Source: Alphaproteobacteria bacterium (lineage in GTDB: Bacteria > Pseudomonadota > Alphaproteobacteria > Reyranellales > Reyranellaceae). From it: 64,000 nt of DNA. The notes beneath the pieces are model-generated. The model was not told the origin of the DNA. It worked only from the letters and a program-made list of their open reading frames with translations, and did not search any database. The stretch's first letter is position 1. Each line of letters starts with the position of its first letter. This document shows, one piece after another, positions 26,956 through 37,485 of the stretch. The translations under genes were made by a program, and so were the position numbers. The stretch covers positions 1,164,977 through 1,228,976 of the forward strand of contig JAHBYP010000001.1 in the NCBI GenBank assembly GCA_019635875.1, written 5' to 3'.

Positions 26956-27960
26956 TTAAGCGATCTTCACGATCAGCTTGCCGAAGTTCTCGCCCTTGAG
27001 CAGGCCCATGAACGCCGCCGGCGCCTTCTCCAGCCCGTCGACCACGCTCTCGCGATGGCGGATCCCGCCGGCCTTCAGGAGCCCGCCGACCTCGCTGACG
27101 AACTCGCCCATGCCGGCGATATGGTCGGAGACGATGAAGCCCTCGATGCGCAGGCGCTTCTGAACGATCGAGAACATCTTCTCCGGCCCGGGCCGCGGCG
27201 TGGCGTCCTGGTACTCGGAGATCGCGCCGCAGAAGACCATGCGGCCGAAATTGTTCATGCGCGCGAAGACGGCGTGCATGATGTCGCCGCCGACATTCTC
27301 GAAATCGACGTCGATGCCCTTGGGGCAGAGCCGGTCGAGCACCGCGCCGTAGTCGCTCTCGCGGCGGTGATTGAAGCAGGCATCGTAGCCCAGTTCCTTG
27401 ACCGCCCAGTCGCACTTGGCGTCGTCGCCGGCGCAGCCCACGACGCGCGCGCCGCGCAGCTTCGCCAGCTGGCCGGCGAGCTGGCCGACCGCGCCGGTGG
27501 CGGCGGAGACGAACACGGTCTCGCCTTCCCTGGGCTGACCGATGCGGACGATGCCATGCCAGGCGGTGTAGCCGGGCATGCCGAGGATGCCGAGATGCGC
27601 GGGCAAGGGCGCGGCGGCGGGATCGATCTTGCGCAGGCCGGCACCCGAGTGCCGGGTGTAGTGCGCCCAGTCGAGCAGGCCGACCACGGTGTCGCCGACG
27701 GCGAGTTTCGGGTTCTTCGACTCGACGATTTCGCCGACGGCGCCGCCGGTCAGCGGCTGGTCGAGCTCGAAGGGCGGCACGTAGGAGCGCAGCTCGCTCA
27801 TGCGCGGGCGCATGTAGGGATCGAGCGAGAGGTAGCGCGAGCGCACGACGACCTCGCCGTCCCCGGCCGCCGGAATCTCGGCGCTCTCGGTCCGGAAGTT
27901 GGCGGCCGTGACGTCGCCGGTGGGGCGACTGGCGAGCACGATGCGGGTGTTGGCGGCCAT
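26956..27960 (-). CDS. NADP-dependent oxidoreductase, zinc-independent MDR family (CurA-like)
   Basis: A 334-residue protein. The N-terminus NTRIVLASRPTGDVTAANFR and SLDPYMRPRMSELRSYVPPF are typical of the leukotriene-B4-dehydrogenase/CurA branch of medium-chain reductases, which reduce enone double bonds with NADPH. The Rossmann motif is VFVSAATGAVGQLAGQLAKL, and NRRxS-type NADPH contacts are seen in the FNHRRESDYGAVLDRLCPKG region, with IDVDFENVGGDIM. No zinc-binding cysteines, as expected. ATG 27960 has AGGAG 8 bases upstream; the longer frame to 28014 has no such site. Substrate unknown. Divergent from the OmpA-domain gene. Confidence 0.9.
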   Translation of the reverse strand: MAANTRIVLASRPTGDVTAANFRTESAEIPAAGDGEVVVRSRYLSLDPYMRPRMSELRSYVPPFELDQPLTGGAVGEIVESKNPKLAVGDTVVGLLDWAHYTRHSGAGLRKIDPAAAPLPAHLGILGMPGYTAWHGIVRIGQPREGETVFVSAATGAVGQLAGQLAKLRGARVVGCAGDDAKCDWAVKELGYDACFNHRRESDYGAVLDRLCPKGIDVDFENVGGDIMHAVFARMNNFGRMVFCGAISEYQDATPRPGPEKMFSIVQKRLRIEGFIVSDHIAGMGEFVSEVGGLLKAGGIRHRESVVDGLEKAPAAFMGLLKGENFGKLIVKIA

Positions 27961-28043
27961 GGAGGTTCTCCTATTCGTGGTGCGTGGATAGACGGCGCGC
28001 CGTTCACCGTCCACACTGAGGCAGGCATGGCGCGGGAGGAATC

Positions 28044-29057
28044 ATGAGGGCGTTTCGTATCGTGATGCTGGCAGCCTGCGCCGCCATGTCCGCCACGGCG
28101 GCGTCGGCGCAGATCGACCTGTCGCGCGATATCGCCGGCGCCAGGGACCATCCGCTGATCCCGCGCTACCAGGGCTCGGTGATCTTCGGCTACAAGGTCG
28201 AGCGCTACGTCGAGGCCACCATGCCGCTGGGCCCGGCGACCAAGTCGATCGAGGCCAGGCGCGGCTTCGAGCGGGTCGAGAAGCTCGAGGGGCCGCGCAC
28301 GCGCATCCTCTACCTCGCGCCGCCGCAGCGCACGTCGCTGGAGGTCTACCGAAACTACCGCAACGCGCTGGAGAAGCAGGGCTTCGCCACGGTCTACGAA
28401 TGCCGCGCCGACGAGTGCGGCGTGCAGATCGAGGACGCGATCTACTACGATTCGAAGGAGCGGCAGATCACCGGCAACCAGGTGGCCGAGCACGCCTTCA
28501 CCATGGGCGTCGAGGATCCGCGCCTGTGGGTCGGCAAGCTCGACCGCCGCGAAGGGCCGCTGTGGGTGCTGGTCTTCGCCGGCCATTCCGGCAACTCCGC
28601 CGACAGCCGCGCCGGCAATCGCGTGAGCGTGCTGGTCGACATCGTCGACAAGGGCGCGATGGAACAGCGCATGGTCACGGTCGACGCCGGGGAGATCGCG
28701 ACCAATCTCGGCCGCGACGGTCGGCAGGTGATCTACGGGATCCTGTTCGACTTCGACAAGGCCGACATCAAGCCGGAGTCCAAGCCGCAGCTCGAGCAGA
28801 TGGCGGCTCTGATGAAGACCAATCCGGCGCTCAAGGTCTTCATCGTCGGCCACACCGACAACCAGGGCGGCATCGAGCACAATCTCGGCCTCTCGCAGCG
28901 CCGGGCGGAGTCGGTGGTGCGGGCGCTCTCGACGCAGTACGGCATCCCGGCGGCGCGCATGGCGGCGCGCGGCCTGGGCCCCTTCGCGCCGGTGGCGACC
29001 AACGACACCGAGGACGGCCGCGCCAGGAACCGGCGCGTCGAGATCGTCAAGCAATAG
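28044..29057 (+). CDS. Outer-membrane-associated protein with C-terminal OmpA domain
   Basis: A 337-residue protein. A signal peptide (MLAACAAMSATAASAQ) is followed by about 200 residues with a DUF4892-like feel (IPRYQGSVIFGYKVERYVEA; two Cys in YECRADECGVQ, likely a disulfide). Then comes an OmpA/peptidoglycan-binding domain: GILFDFDKADIKPESKPQLE, VFIVGHTDNQGGIEHNLGLS and RRAESVVRAL, ending TNDTEDGRARNRRVEIVKQ. The Asp and Arg that contact diaminopimelate are present. It probably tethers an outer-membrane or periplasmic function to the cell wall. GGAGG lies 6 bases before ATG 28044. Confidence 0.85.
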   Translation: MRAFRIVMLAACAAMSATAASAQIDLSRDIAGARDHPLIPRYQGSVIFGYKVERYVEATMPLGPATKSIEARRGFERVEKLEGPRTRILYLAPPQRTSLEVYRNYRNALEKQGFATVYECRADECGVQIEDAIYYDSKERQITGNQVAEHAFTMGVEDPRLWVGKLDRREGPLWVLVFAGHSGNSADSRAGNRVSVLVDIVDKGAMEQRMVTVDAGEIATNLGRDGRQVIYGILFDFDKADIKPESKPQLEQMAALMKTNPALKVFIVGHTDNQGGIEHNLGLSQRRAESVVRALSTQYGIPAARMAARGLGPFAPVATNDTEDGRARNRRVEIVKQ

Positions 29058-29070
29058 GCACATGCGCCGC

Positions 29071-29135
29071 TGTCATCCCGAGCAATGCGAGGGATCAAGG
29101 CTGACCCTGGATCCCTCGCATTGCTCGGGATGACA
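29071..29135. repeat. Palindromic repeat, family R1, copy c
   Basis: TGTCATCCCGAGCAATGCGA and its mirror TCGCATTGCTCGGGATGACA. Two stem positions differ from copies a and b on both arms (AATGCG for GCAGCG), so pairing is kept. It lies between converging genes. Confidence 0.87.
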
Positions 29136-29141
29136 GCGGTT

Positions 29142-29579
29142 TCAGCCAAGCTCGATCTGGTAGCGGATGAATCCGCGGTTCTCCGCCACCTGATCGTACA
29201 GCCGCCGCGCCGTCGCGTTGGTGTGATGCGTCAGCCAGTGCACGCGCACGAGCTTGCGCGCGCGCGACCAGTCGCATACCGCCTCGATCAGCGCGCGGCC
29301 GACGCCTTGGCCGCGTACGTCGGCGGCGGTGAACAGGTCCTGCAGGTAGCAGACGTCGGGCCCCGACGTGCTGGCGTGCGGCAGGAAGTGCACGATGCCG
29401 ACCAAGCGGCCCTCGAGCCTGGCGCCCAGCGCATGCACGCGCTCGTCGGCCTGGAACGCCGCCCAGCAGCGGTCGTACTCGGCCTGCGGCAGGGTGCGCT
29501 CGTAGAAGGTGATGTAGCCGCGGAACAGGACCTCCCATTCGCCGCGGTCGGCTTCGGTGAGCTTTCCGATCGTGAGCAT
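29142..29579 (-). CDS. GNAT-family N-acetyltransferase
   Basis: A 145-residue single-domain GNAT. The acetyl-CoA motif is LQDLFTAADVRGQGVGRALI (RGQGVG), with WLTHHTNATARRLYDQVAEN completing the fold, a pattern common in amino-acid or small-molecule acetyltransferases. An aromatic-rich N-terminal half (WEVLFRGYITFYERTLP) probably forms the substrate pocket. ATG 29579; an in-frame GTG two codons upstream is an alternative. Downstream is repeat R1c; upstream, 57 bases away on the same strand, is serB. Substrate unknown. Confidence 0.85.
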   Translation of the reverse strand: MLTIGKLTEADRGEWEVLFRGYITFYERTLPQAEYDRCWAAFQADERVHALGARLEGRLVGIVHFLPHASTSGPDVCYLQDLFTAADVRGQGVGRALIEAVCDWSRARKLVRVHWLTHHTNATARRLYDQVAENRGFIRYQIELG

Positions 29580-29636
29580 GCTCACACGCTAGCGAGCCAT
29601 CATGGCCGCCACGAGCGCGGACTTGTATCGATCGCT

Positions 29637-30515
29637 CTATCGGCTGAACTGGCTGCGCTTGTATCCTTGCAAGTACAGGAGTGCGGTCAGGTCACCGTGG
29701 TCGATACGCGCCCGCACCGCCGCCGCCACCGCCGGCTTGGCGTGGAAGGCGAGGCCGGTTCCCGCCGCCTGCAGCATCGGCAGGTCGTTGGCACCGTCAC
29801 CCACCGCCATGGTCTCCTCCAAGCGCACGCCGAGCGCCGCCGCCAGCGACTGCAGCGCTTCGAGCTTGGCCTCCTTGCCAAGGATCGGCTCGCCGACCTT
29901 GCCGCTGAGCGTTGCGCCGTCGTCGAGCAGGCGATTGGCGCGGTCCTCGTCGAAGCCGACCTTCTCGCGCACCATCGCCGTGAAGAAGGTGAAGCCGCCC
30001 GACACCAGCGCGCAATACGCACCGTTGGCGCGCATCGTCGTCACGAGCTCGCGCGCGCCCGGCATGTAGCGGATGCGCTGGGCCGCTTCACCCAGCCGCG
30101 CGACCGGCAACCCCTTCAGCAATTCGACCCGCTCGCGCAGCGCGCCGGCGAAATCGATCTCGCCGTTCATGGCGCGCGCGGTGATGGCGGCGATATGCGC
30201 GCGCAGGCCGAGGAACTCGGCCAGCTCGTCGAGCATCTCGTTCTCGATGATGGTCGATTCCATGTCGGCGACCAGCAGACGCTTGCGCCGATGCGCGATG
30301 GGTTGCACGACGGCGTCGACCGGCCGGTTCTCCAGCGCGGCACGAACCGCATCGGAGGCGTCGGCGCCATCGAACGGCAGATCGACGGCGACGCCCTCGG
30401 CCAGCCAGGTCGCGGCGCCCGCGCCGACCCCCAGCGCCCGCGCCACGGCCTCGACGCAGGCACGGTCGATCGCCGGCCTGGCCGGGGCGGCAATCAGCGT
30501 CAGGACGTGGGTCAT
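29637..30515 (-). CDS. serB: Phosphoserine phosphatase
   Basis: A 292-residue HAD-family enzyme for the last step of serine synthesis. Residues 1-75 form an ACT-like N-terminal domain (MTHVLTLIAAPARPAIDRAC). The HAD motifs are VADMESTIIENEMLDELAEF (DMEST: nucleophile Asp with Glu for the second Asp, as in SerB), ALVSGGFTFFT (motif II Ser), and VGDGANDLPMLQAAGTGLAF (motif III). ATG 30515 is chosen because the domain begins there; the frame stays open upstream only through the antisense of miaA. Divergent from miaA with 87 bases between. Confidence 0.93.
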   Translation of the reverse strand: MTHVLTLIAAPARPAIDRACVEAVARALGVGAGAATWLAEGVAVDLPFDGADASDAVRAALENRPVDAVVQPIAHRRKRLLVADMESTIIENEMLDELAEFLGLRAHIAAITARAMNGEIDFAGALRERVELLKGLPVARLGEAAQRIRYMPGARELVTTMRANGAYCALVSGGFTFFTAMVREKVGFDEDRANRLLDDGATLSGKVGEPILGKEAKLEALQSLAAALGVRLEETMAVGDGANDLPMLQAAGTGLAFHAKPAVAAAVRARIDHGDLTALLYLQGYKRSQFSR

Positions 30516-30602
30516 TGCGACGGCTCTCCGCAAAGGCGGCGCAATATGGTCACCCGCCGTCGCCCCGTCCACCGCCACACCGCCGCGTGCTATGAGCCGC
30601 CG

Positions 30603-31532
30603 ATGAACGCCCAGCGACAGGCACTGATCCTCACCGGGCCGACGGCGTCCGGCAAGTCGGCGCTGGGCCTCGAGATCGCGGCGCGCGCGCGCGGCGTGAT
30701 CATCAACGCCGATGCGATGCAGACCTACGGCGCGTTTCCGATCCTCACGGCGCAGCCGACGGCAGCCGAACGCGCCGCCTTGCCGCATGCTCTCTACGGC
30801 GTGCTGCCGCTGACCGAGACGCTGAGCGCGCAGCGCTGGCGGGAGCTGGCGCTGGCGGAGATGGAGCGTGCGGTCGGAGCCGGTCGCATGCCGATCCTGC
30901 TGGGCGGCACGGGCCTCTATCTCAGGGCGCTGACCCGGGGGCTGGCGCAGGTGCCCGACGTGCCGTCGAGCATTCGCGATCGGGCCAATGCCGAGTGGCG
31001 GGAGCTCGGCGCGGCGGCGTTCGGCGCGCGGCTCGCGCGCCACGACCCGCAGACGGCGGCGCGGCTGAAGCCCAACGACCGGCAGCGGCACGTGCGGGCA
31101 TGGGAGGTCTGGCTGGCGACAGAGCGGCCGCTCTCCGAATGGCAGCAGGCACCGCTGGAAGGAGGACCGCGGGGCTGGCACTTCCGCACGGTGGTGCTGG
31201 CGCCGCCGCGCGCGGCGTTGCGCGCGAAGATCGCCGCCCGCTTCGACGCCATGGTGGCGGCGGGCGTCGTCGAGGAGGTCCGGCCGGTCTGGCGGGATGT
31301 GCGGGCAGGGCGGTTGCCGGCGAGCCTGCCCGGGCTGAAGGCGCATGGCGCACCGGAGCTGATGCGGCATCTCGACGGCGAGATCGACCTCGCGGAGGCG
31401 GTCCGCGTTGCTGTCGATCACACGAGACAATATGCAAAGCGTCAAACGACGTGGCTCAGGCATCAGATAATTGCGGATTTGATCATAGATGAGACATCTT
31501 CGGACAAGATCAGCAGCATATTGAAATTTTAG
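30603..31532 (+). CDS. miaA: tRNA dimethylallyltransferase
   Basis: A 309-residue protein that adds the dimethylallyl group to A37 of tRNAs reading UNN codons. Seen: P-loop LTGPTASGKSALGLEIA, NADAMQTYGAFPILTAQP (DSxQ-like site; Asp-Ala here), LGGTGLYLRALTRGL, the insertion domain, and the C-terminal QYAKRQTTWLRHQ signature. The last 80 bases are much more AT-rich than the rest and the tail DETSSDKISSILKF is unusual in composition. ATG 30603. Together with serB it forms a divergent pair. Confidence 0.95.
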   Translation: MNAQRQALILTGPTASGKSALGLEIAARARGVIINADAMQTYGAFPILTAQPTAAERAALPHALYGVLPLTETLSAQRWRELALAEMERAVGAGRMPILLGGTGLYLRALTRGLAQVPDVPSSIRDRANAEWRELGAAAFGARLARHDPQTAARLKPNDRQRHVRAWEVWLATERPLSEWQQAPLEGGPRGWHFRTVVLAPPRAALRAKIAARFDAMVAAGVVEEVRPVWRDVRAGRLPASLPGLKAHGAPELMRHLDGEIDLAEAVRVAVDHTRQYAKRQTTWLRHQIIADLIIDETSSDKISSILKF

Positions 31533-31542
31533 GACAATTCAG

Positions 31543-31581
31543 ATGCCCCAAACTTTACGTTTGTTTGCGATTTCGAGTTGA
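31543..31581 (+). CDS. Possible leader peptide upstream of ilvBN
   Basis: ATG 31543 preceded by AGGA eight bases upstream opens a 12-residue frame, MPQTLRLFAISS, ending TGA. It contains Leu-TTA, Leu-TTG and Ile-ATT, codons that are scarce in this GC-rich genome. It is followed at once by two hairpins, the second terminator-like, then ilvB. This is the layout of amino-acid attenuation. It is short and has only three branched-chain residues, so I hold it loosely. Confidence 0.35.
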   Translation: MPQTLRLFAISS

Positions 31582-31583
31582 CC

Positions 31584-31645
31584 CGGGGTTGGACCGTCGC
31601 TAAGGTCCGCCCCGCCGCGAAGCGCCTGCTTCGCGGCTCGTTTTT
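31584..31645 (+). terminator. Tandem hairpins with terminator just before ilvB (possible attenuator)
   Basis: Hairpin 1 at 31584-31614 pairs CGGGG/CCCCG and GGACC/GGTCC. Hairpin 2 at 31614-31637 is a perfect GCCGCGAAGC / GCTTCGCGGC stem with loop GCCT, then TCGTTTTT to 31645, a good Rho-independent terminator. It ends 15 bases before the ilvB ATG. It may simply end miaA transcription, but then ilvB would need a promoter within the same few bases, which favours regulated read-through. I found no clear antiterminator pairing. Confidence 0.7.
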
Positions 31646-31660
31646 CCAGTGGAGAGGGCC

Positions 31661-33430
<1,770 letters not shown>

Positions 33431-33507
33431 CGAGCGACCGCCATCCATGCGGGGCGCCGCGGCGACGCGGCCGCCCATCCCCAGACGTGCCTCCGGAATC
33501 CCCGATC

Positions 33508-34020
33508 ATGACCCCGCCACCGATCAACGAGCGCCACACCATCTCGGTGCTGGTGGACAACGAGCCGGGCATCCTCGCCCGCGTCGTCGGCCTGTTCTCC
33601 GGCCGCGGCTACAACATCGAGAGCCTCACGGTCGCCGAGACCGACCGCAAGCGCAACCTCTCGCGCATCACCATCGTCACCACGGGCACGCCGATGGTGA
33701 TCGAGCAGATCAAGGCGCAGCTCGACCGCCTGGTGCCGGTGCACACGGTGCACGACCTCACGGTCGAGGGCCCGCATGTCGAGCGCGAGCTGGCGCTGGT
33801 CAAGACCAGGGGCTCGGGCGACAAGCGCGTCGAGTCGCTGCGCATCGCCGACATCTTCCGCGCCAAGGTGGTCGACAGCACCAACGAGTCGTTCGTCTTC
33901 GAGGTCACCGGCGCCAGCGACAAGGTCGACGCCTTCATCAAGCTGATGGAGCCGCTGGGCCTGGTCGACGTCTGCCGCACCGGCATCGTCGCCCTGCTGC
34001 GCGGCCCCGACGGCGTGTGA
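33508..34020 (+). CDS. ilvN: Acetolactate synthase, small regulatory subunit
   Basis: A 170-residue protein with an N-terminal ACT domain (HTISVLVDNEPGILARVVGL; FSGRGYNIESLTVAETDRKR) that binds valine for feedback inhibition, and the family's C-terminal domain (RIADIFRAKVVDSTNESFVF; MEPLGLVDVCRTGIVALLRG). It activates and regulates IlvB as a complex. ATG 33508 is chosen as it starts just before the ACT domain; the frame is open further upstream only as a shadow of ilvB. Equivalent to IlvH in naming. Followed by repeat R2c. Confidence 0.94.
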   Translation: MTPPPINERHTISVLVDNEPGILARVVGLFSGRGYNIESLTVAETDRKRNLSRITIVTTGTPMVIEQIKAQLDRLVPVHTVHDLTVEGPHVERELALVKTRGSGDKRVESLRIADIFRAKVVDSTNESFVFEVTGASDKVDAFIKLMEPLGLVDVCRTGIVALLRGPDGV

Positions 34021-34038
34021 TGGGCGGCGGGTTCATCT

Positions 34039-34160
34039 ACCTTCCCCCGGAGGGGGAAGGTGCCCGAAGGGCGGAAGGGGGATGCCGAAGACGGACTCCG
34101 GCGTTCGTCCTCGACATCCCCCTTCCGTCGCTGCGCGCCACCTTCCCCCTCCGGGGGAAG
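34039..34160. repeat. Palindromic repeat, family R2, copy c
   Basis: Begins ACCTTCCCCCGGAGGGGGAA and ends with the inverted arm ACCTTCCCCCTCCGGGGGAA. The internal arms are GGGGGATGCCGAAGACGG and CGACATCCCCC. It separates ilvN from the LysE-type gene on the same strand and ends 17 bases before the latter's start codon, so it may affect its translation or expression. Confidence 0.88.
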
Positions 34161-34177
34161 GGAAGGGGAGAAGGCCC

Positions 34178-34804
34178 ATGGACCTGACCTACGGCCTGAT
34201 CGGCTTCGCCATCGCCCATATGCTGGCGGTCGCCAGCCCCGGCCCGAGCTTCGTGCTGGTGGCGCAGGTCGCCGCCTCGCGCTCGCGCGCCGCGGCGCTG
34301 GTGGCGACGGCGGCGCTGACCCTGGGCGCGGCGCTGTGGGCGGCGGCGGCGCTGTTCGGCCTGCAGTCGCTGTTCAAGCACGCCGACTGGCTGTACCTGG
34401 CGCTGCGCATCGGCGGCGGCCTGTACCTGCTGTGGCTCGGTTACCAGCTGATCCGCCACGCCGGAAGCGGCGATCTTGCGGCGCCGGCGGGCGGCGAGCC
34501 GGCGGCTGCCGACATGCGCGGCATCTTCTGGAAGGCGCTGCTGGTGCAGCTGTCGAACCCGAAGGTGATCGTCTTCTTCAGCGGCATCATGGCGGCCCTG
34601 CTGCCGCGCGATCTGTCGCCGCAGGCCGCCGCGATCGTCGTGATGGTCGTCGCCTTCAACGAGTTCGTCTGGTACGCGCTCGTCTCGCTGCTGTTCTCCG
34701 GCGGCCGCGCACGGCGGATCTACCGCGGCGCGCGGGCCTGGATCGAACGGCTCACCGGCGGCGTGCTCGCCGTCCTCGGACTTCGGCTGGCGCTCGACCG
34801 TTGA
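34178..34804 (+). CDS. LysE/RhtB-family amino acid exporter
   Basis: A 208-residue membrane protein with about six hydrophobic segments. The family signature near the N-terminus is present: GFAIAHMLAVASPGPSFVLV (ASPGPxF), then LYLALRIGGGLYLLWLGYQL and LVQLSNPKVIVFFSGIMAAL (NPK motif). These exporters pump out amino acids or homoserine lactones. It follows ilvBN in the same direction, so export of a branched-chain amino acid or intermediate is a reasonable guess. ATG 34178 has GGGGAG 9 bases upstream. Confidence 0.9.
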   Translation: MDLTYGLIGFAIAHMLAVASPGPSFVLVAQVAASRSRAAALVATAALTLGAALWAAAALFGLQSLFKHADWLYLALRIGGGLYLLWLGYQLIRHAGSGDLAAPAGGEPAAADMRGIFWKALLVQLSNPKVIVFFSGIMAALLPRDLSPQAAAIVVMVVAFNEFVWYALVSLLFSGGRARRIYRGARAWIERLTGGVLAVLGLRLALDR

Positions 34805-34807
34805 GGT

Positions 34808-35419
34808 CTATCTGCCCTGGATCATCTGTTGCGAGAAGAATTCGACAAACGTCTGGACGTCGCGTTCCATGCCGGGTGCGGTCTTTGCCGTCACCGAAAC
34901 CGGTTTGCCTTTGTAGCCGCGCGTATAGTGGGCCAAGATTGTCTGAGTTGACTGCCTGACTTGCTCAAATCCCCCACAATACCAGTCAACGCCGCCGATC
35001 GGGCACCGGGCGGTAGGCAAAATGCCCAATCGCGGAATATGGGACACGGTATATCTGCTCCCTCCCATCGCCTCCGACCAGTGATAGATCCCAACCATTC
35101 CCCGTTTGAACTCCATTTCAACGTCAGCGCTGTTAGCTCCATCAGCAACAGCGCGGTTGACCGTTGTCACGTCGATCGTGGCGCGTCCGTTGGCAAAGGA
35201 CGTGATTGAGACAGACCCACGCTTCTCGGTGCTCATTCGGCGAAATCCAGCAAGCCACTGCGGAAGAGCGAGCCCAGTGAATTCCTCCCTTGTCGTATCC
35301 GCTCTGTGTTGGCCGCCGGAGGTCGTTGCGGGAGCTTGCGCCGTTGGCGTGCACGCGGAAAGCGTTGCCGTGACTAGCGCAAATGCCAATGCACCAACGG
35401 GCTTCAAGCTATCAGTCAT
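34808..35419 (-). CDS. Putative lipoprotein, family not recognised
   Basis: A 203-residue protein with a lipoprotein signal, ALAFALVTATLSACTPT (LSAC lipobox, Cys about residue 23). The mature part contains EEFTGLALPQWLAGFRRMST and two cysteines in ARCPIGGVDWYCGGF that may form a disulfide. ATG 35419 has GGGGAGGTGA directly upstream; the frame extends further but lacks a signal. It forms a pair with the next lipoprotein gene 17 bases upstream in the transcript. GC is low: 30/60 at 34921-34980 against 51/60 at 34261-34320. I cannot assign a function. Confidence 0.75.
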   Translation of the reverse strand: MTDSLKPVGALAFALVTATLSACTPTAQAPATTSGGQHRADTTREEFTGLALPQWLAGFRRMSTEKRGSVSITSFANGRATIDVTTVNRAVADGANSADVEMEFKRGMVGIYHWSEAMGGSRYTVSHIPRLGILPTARCPIGGVDWYCGGFEQVRQSTQTILAHYTRGYKGKPVSVTAKTAPGMERDVQTFVEFFSQQMIQGR

Positions 35420-35436
35420 AGTCACCTCCCCAGGAA

Positions 35437-36063
35437 TTATCGCCCGACCTTCGTAGCGATTTGTCGAAGTGTTGTTGGCTCGCGGTCGAGCACGAACGGG
35501 ACGGCGGAACGCTGTGTCAAGCCCAGCACATCGCCGGTGGCACTCTCTCGCGTGCGGCGCAGGCTGAGGGCGGCGTAGCTGCAGTCCCATCCTGCGCCTT
35601 GGGAGCCTGTGACCGGGTTGTAGGTATTCGAGCCGTACCGATAGCACACGTGGACGATGTCCTGACGCGTTCCCCAAATTACGCCTTGGCGCCGCTCCAC
35701 TTTCCAGAAGCCTGGCAGGATGGCGTTGTTACCAGGGTACCAGAGGAACGAGCGACCGTCGGTGCTGGTGTAGTTGATCTGTGTCCCGTGGCCGGAGTCA
35801 TGGACGTTGCGCGTGCGGTCGCTCAGATTGGCGCGGGCTTCCTCCTCGGTCATGCCCATGACGGCGTCGACCACCAATCGCATCAGGGCTGGTTGCGCGG
35901 CGATCTCGCGTTCGGATTTCTCGGCCAGCGGCGCCAACGTTCGCAACATGGGCGTCGGTGGCATGAGGACGATTTCACGGGTAGGAACGGTGGTGGCGGG
36001 CAATGCGTCAGGCGTGCAGGCGGCCGCGAGCACCGCCACGACGGCCAGAAGAGGAGACCGCAT
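35437..36063 (-). CDS. Putative lipoprotein, family not recognised
   Basis: A 208-residue protein with lipobox signal LLAVVAVLAAACTPD. The mature part has an alpha-helical stretch (LAPLAEKSEREIAAQPALMR; LVVDAVMGMTEEEARANLSD), then a beta-rich part with NYTSTDGRSFLWYPGNNAIL, FWKVERRQGVIWG and two cysteines (VCYRYG, GWDCSY). Possibly a surface or envelope protein. First gene of the two-lipoprotein pair, read away from ilvC. Lower GC than its neighbours, like its partner. No known family recognised. Confidence 0.75.
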   Translation of the reverse strand: MRSPLLAVVAVLAAACTPDALPATTVPTREIVLMPPTPMLRTLAPLAEKSEREIAAQPALMRLVVDAVMGMTEEEARANLSDRTRNVHDSGHGTQINYTSTDGRSFLWYPGNNAILPGFWKVERRQGVIWGTRQDIVHVCYRYGSNTYNPVTGSQGAGWDCSYAALSLRRTRESATGDVLGLTQRSAVPFVLDREPTTLRQIATKVGR

Positions 36064-36180
36064 ACTCTTTGTTTCGCCCCCGGGATGCAGACCGGCGGCA
36101 CCTTAGCACGCGTCGCGGGTCAGACCAGCGAGCCAAGCGGCGGATCGCCGCTGGCTTTTTCCCCACCTGTTGAGTAGTAA

Positions 36181-37248
<1,068 letters not shown>

Positions 37249-37386
37249 CGTCCGAACTGAGGCGGCGCTCCGCCGCTCCCGTCACATTTTCAGTGGACGA
37301 GCCGTCATTCTCGCGTCAGGGTAACGCCCGATTTTCGAGAAATTCACGCGGACGCAAAGAATCAGAATACGGGAGGCTTCCGCGTC

Positions 37387-37423
37387 GAACGCCCGGGTCG
37401 CAAGACCCGGGCGTTCTGCTTTT
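37387..37423 (+). terminator. Rho-independent terminator downstream of ilvC
   Basis: A perfect 13-bp stem, GAACGCCCGGGTC / GACCCGGGCGTTC, with loop GCAA, followed by TGCTTTT. It lies 139 bases after the ilvC stop and 63 before the next start. Confidence 0.85.
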
Positions 37424-37485
37424 GCGGCGGCTTGCGCGCTGGCCATTCCCATGCGAACGTTCGTTAAGTTCGCAGGGAGGGCGCC

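Noticed and set aside
31584..31645. A defined antiterminator for the ilvB leader
   Set aside because: I could not find a convincing alternative pairing between the two hairpins, so only the terminator and candidate leader are claimed.
33447..34187. Plus-strand open frame overlapping ilvN in another frame
   Set aside because: Arg/Pro-rich shadow; ilvN matches its ACT-domain family throughout.
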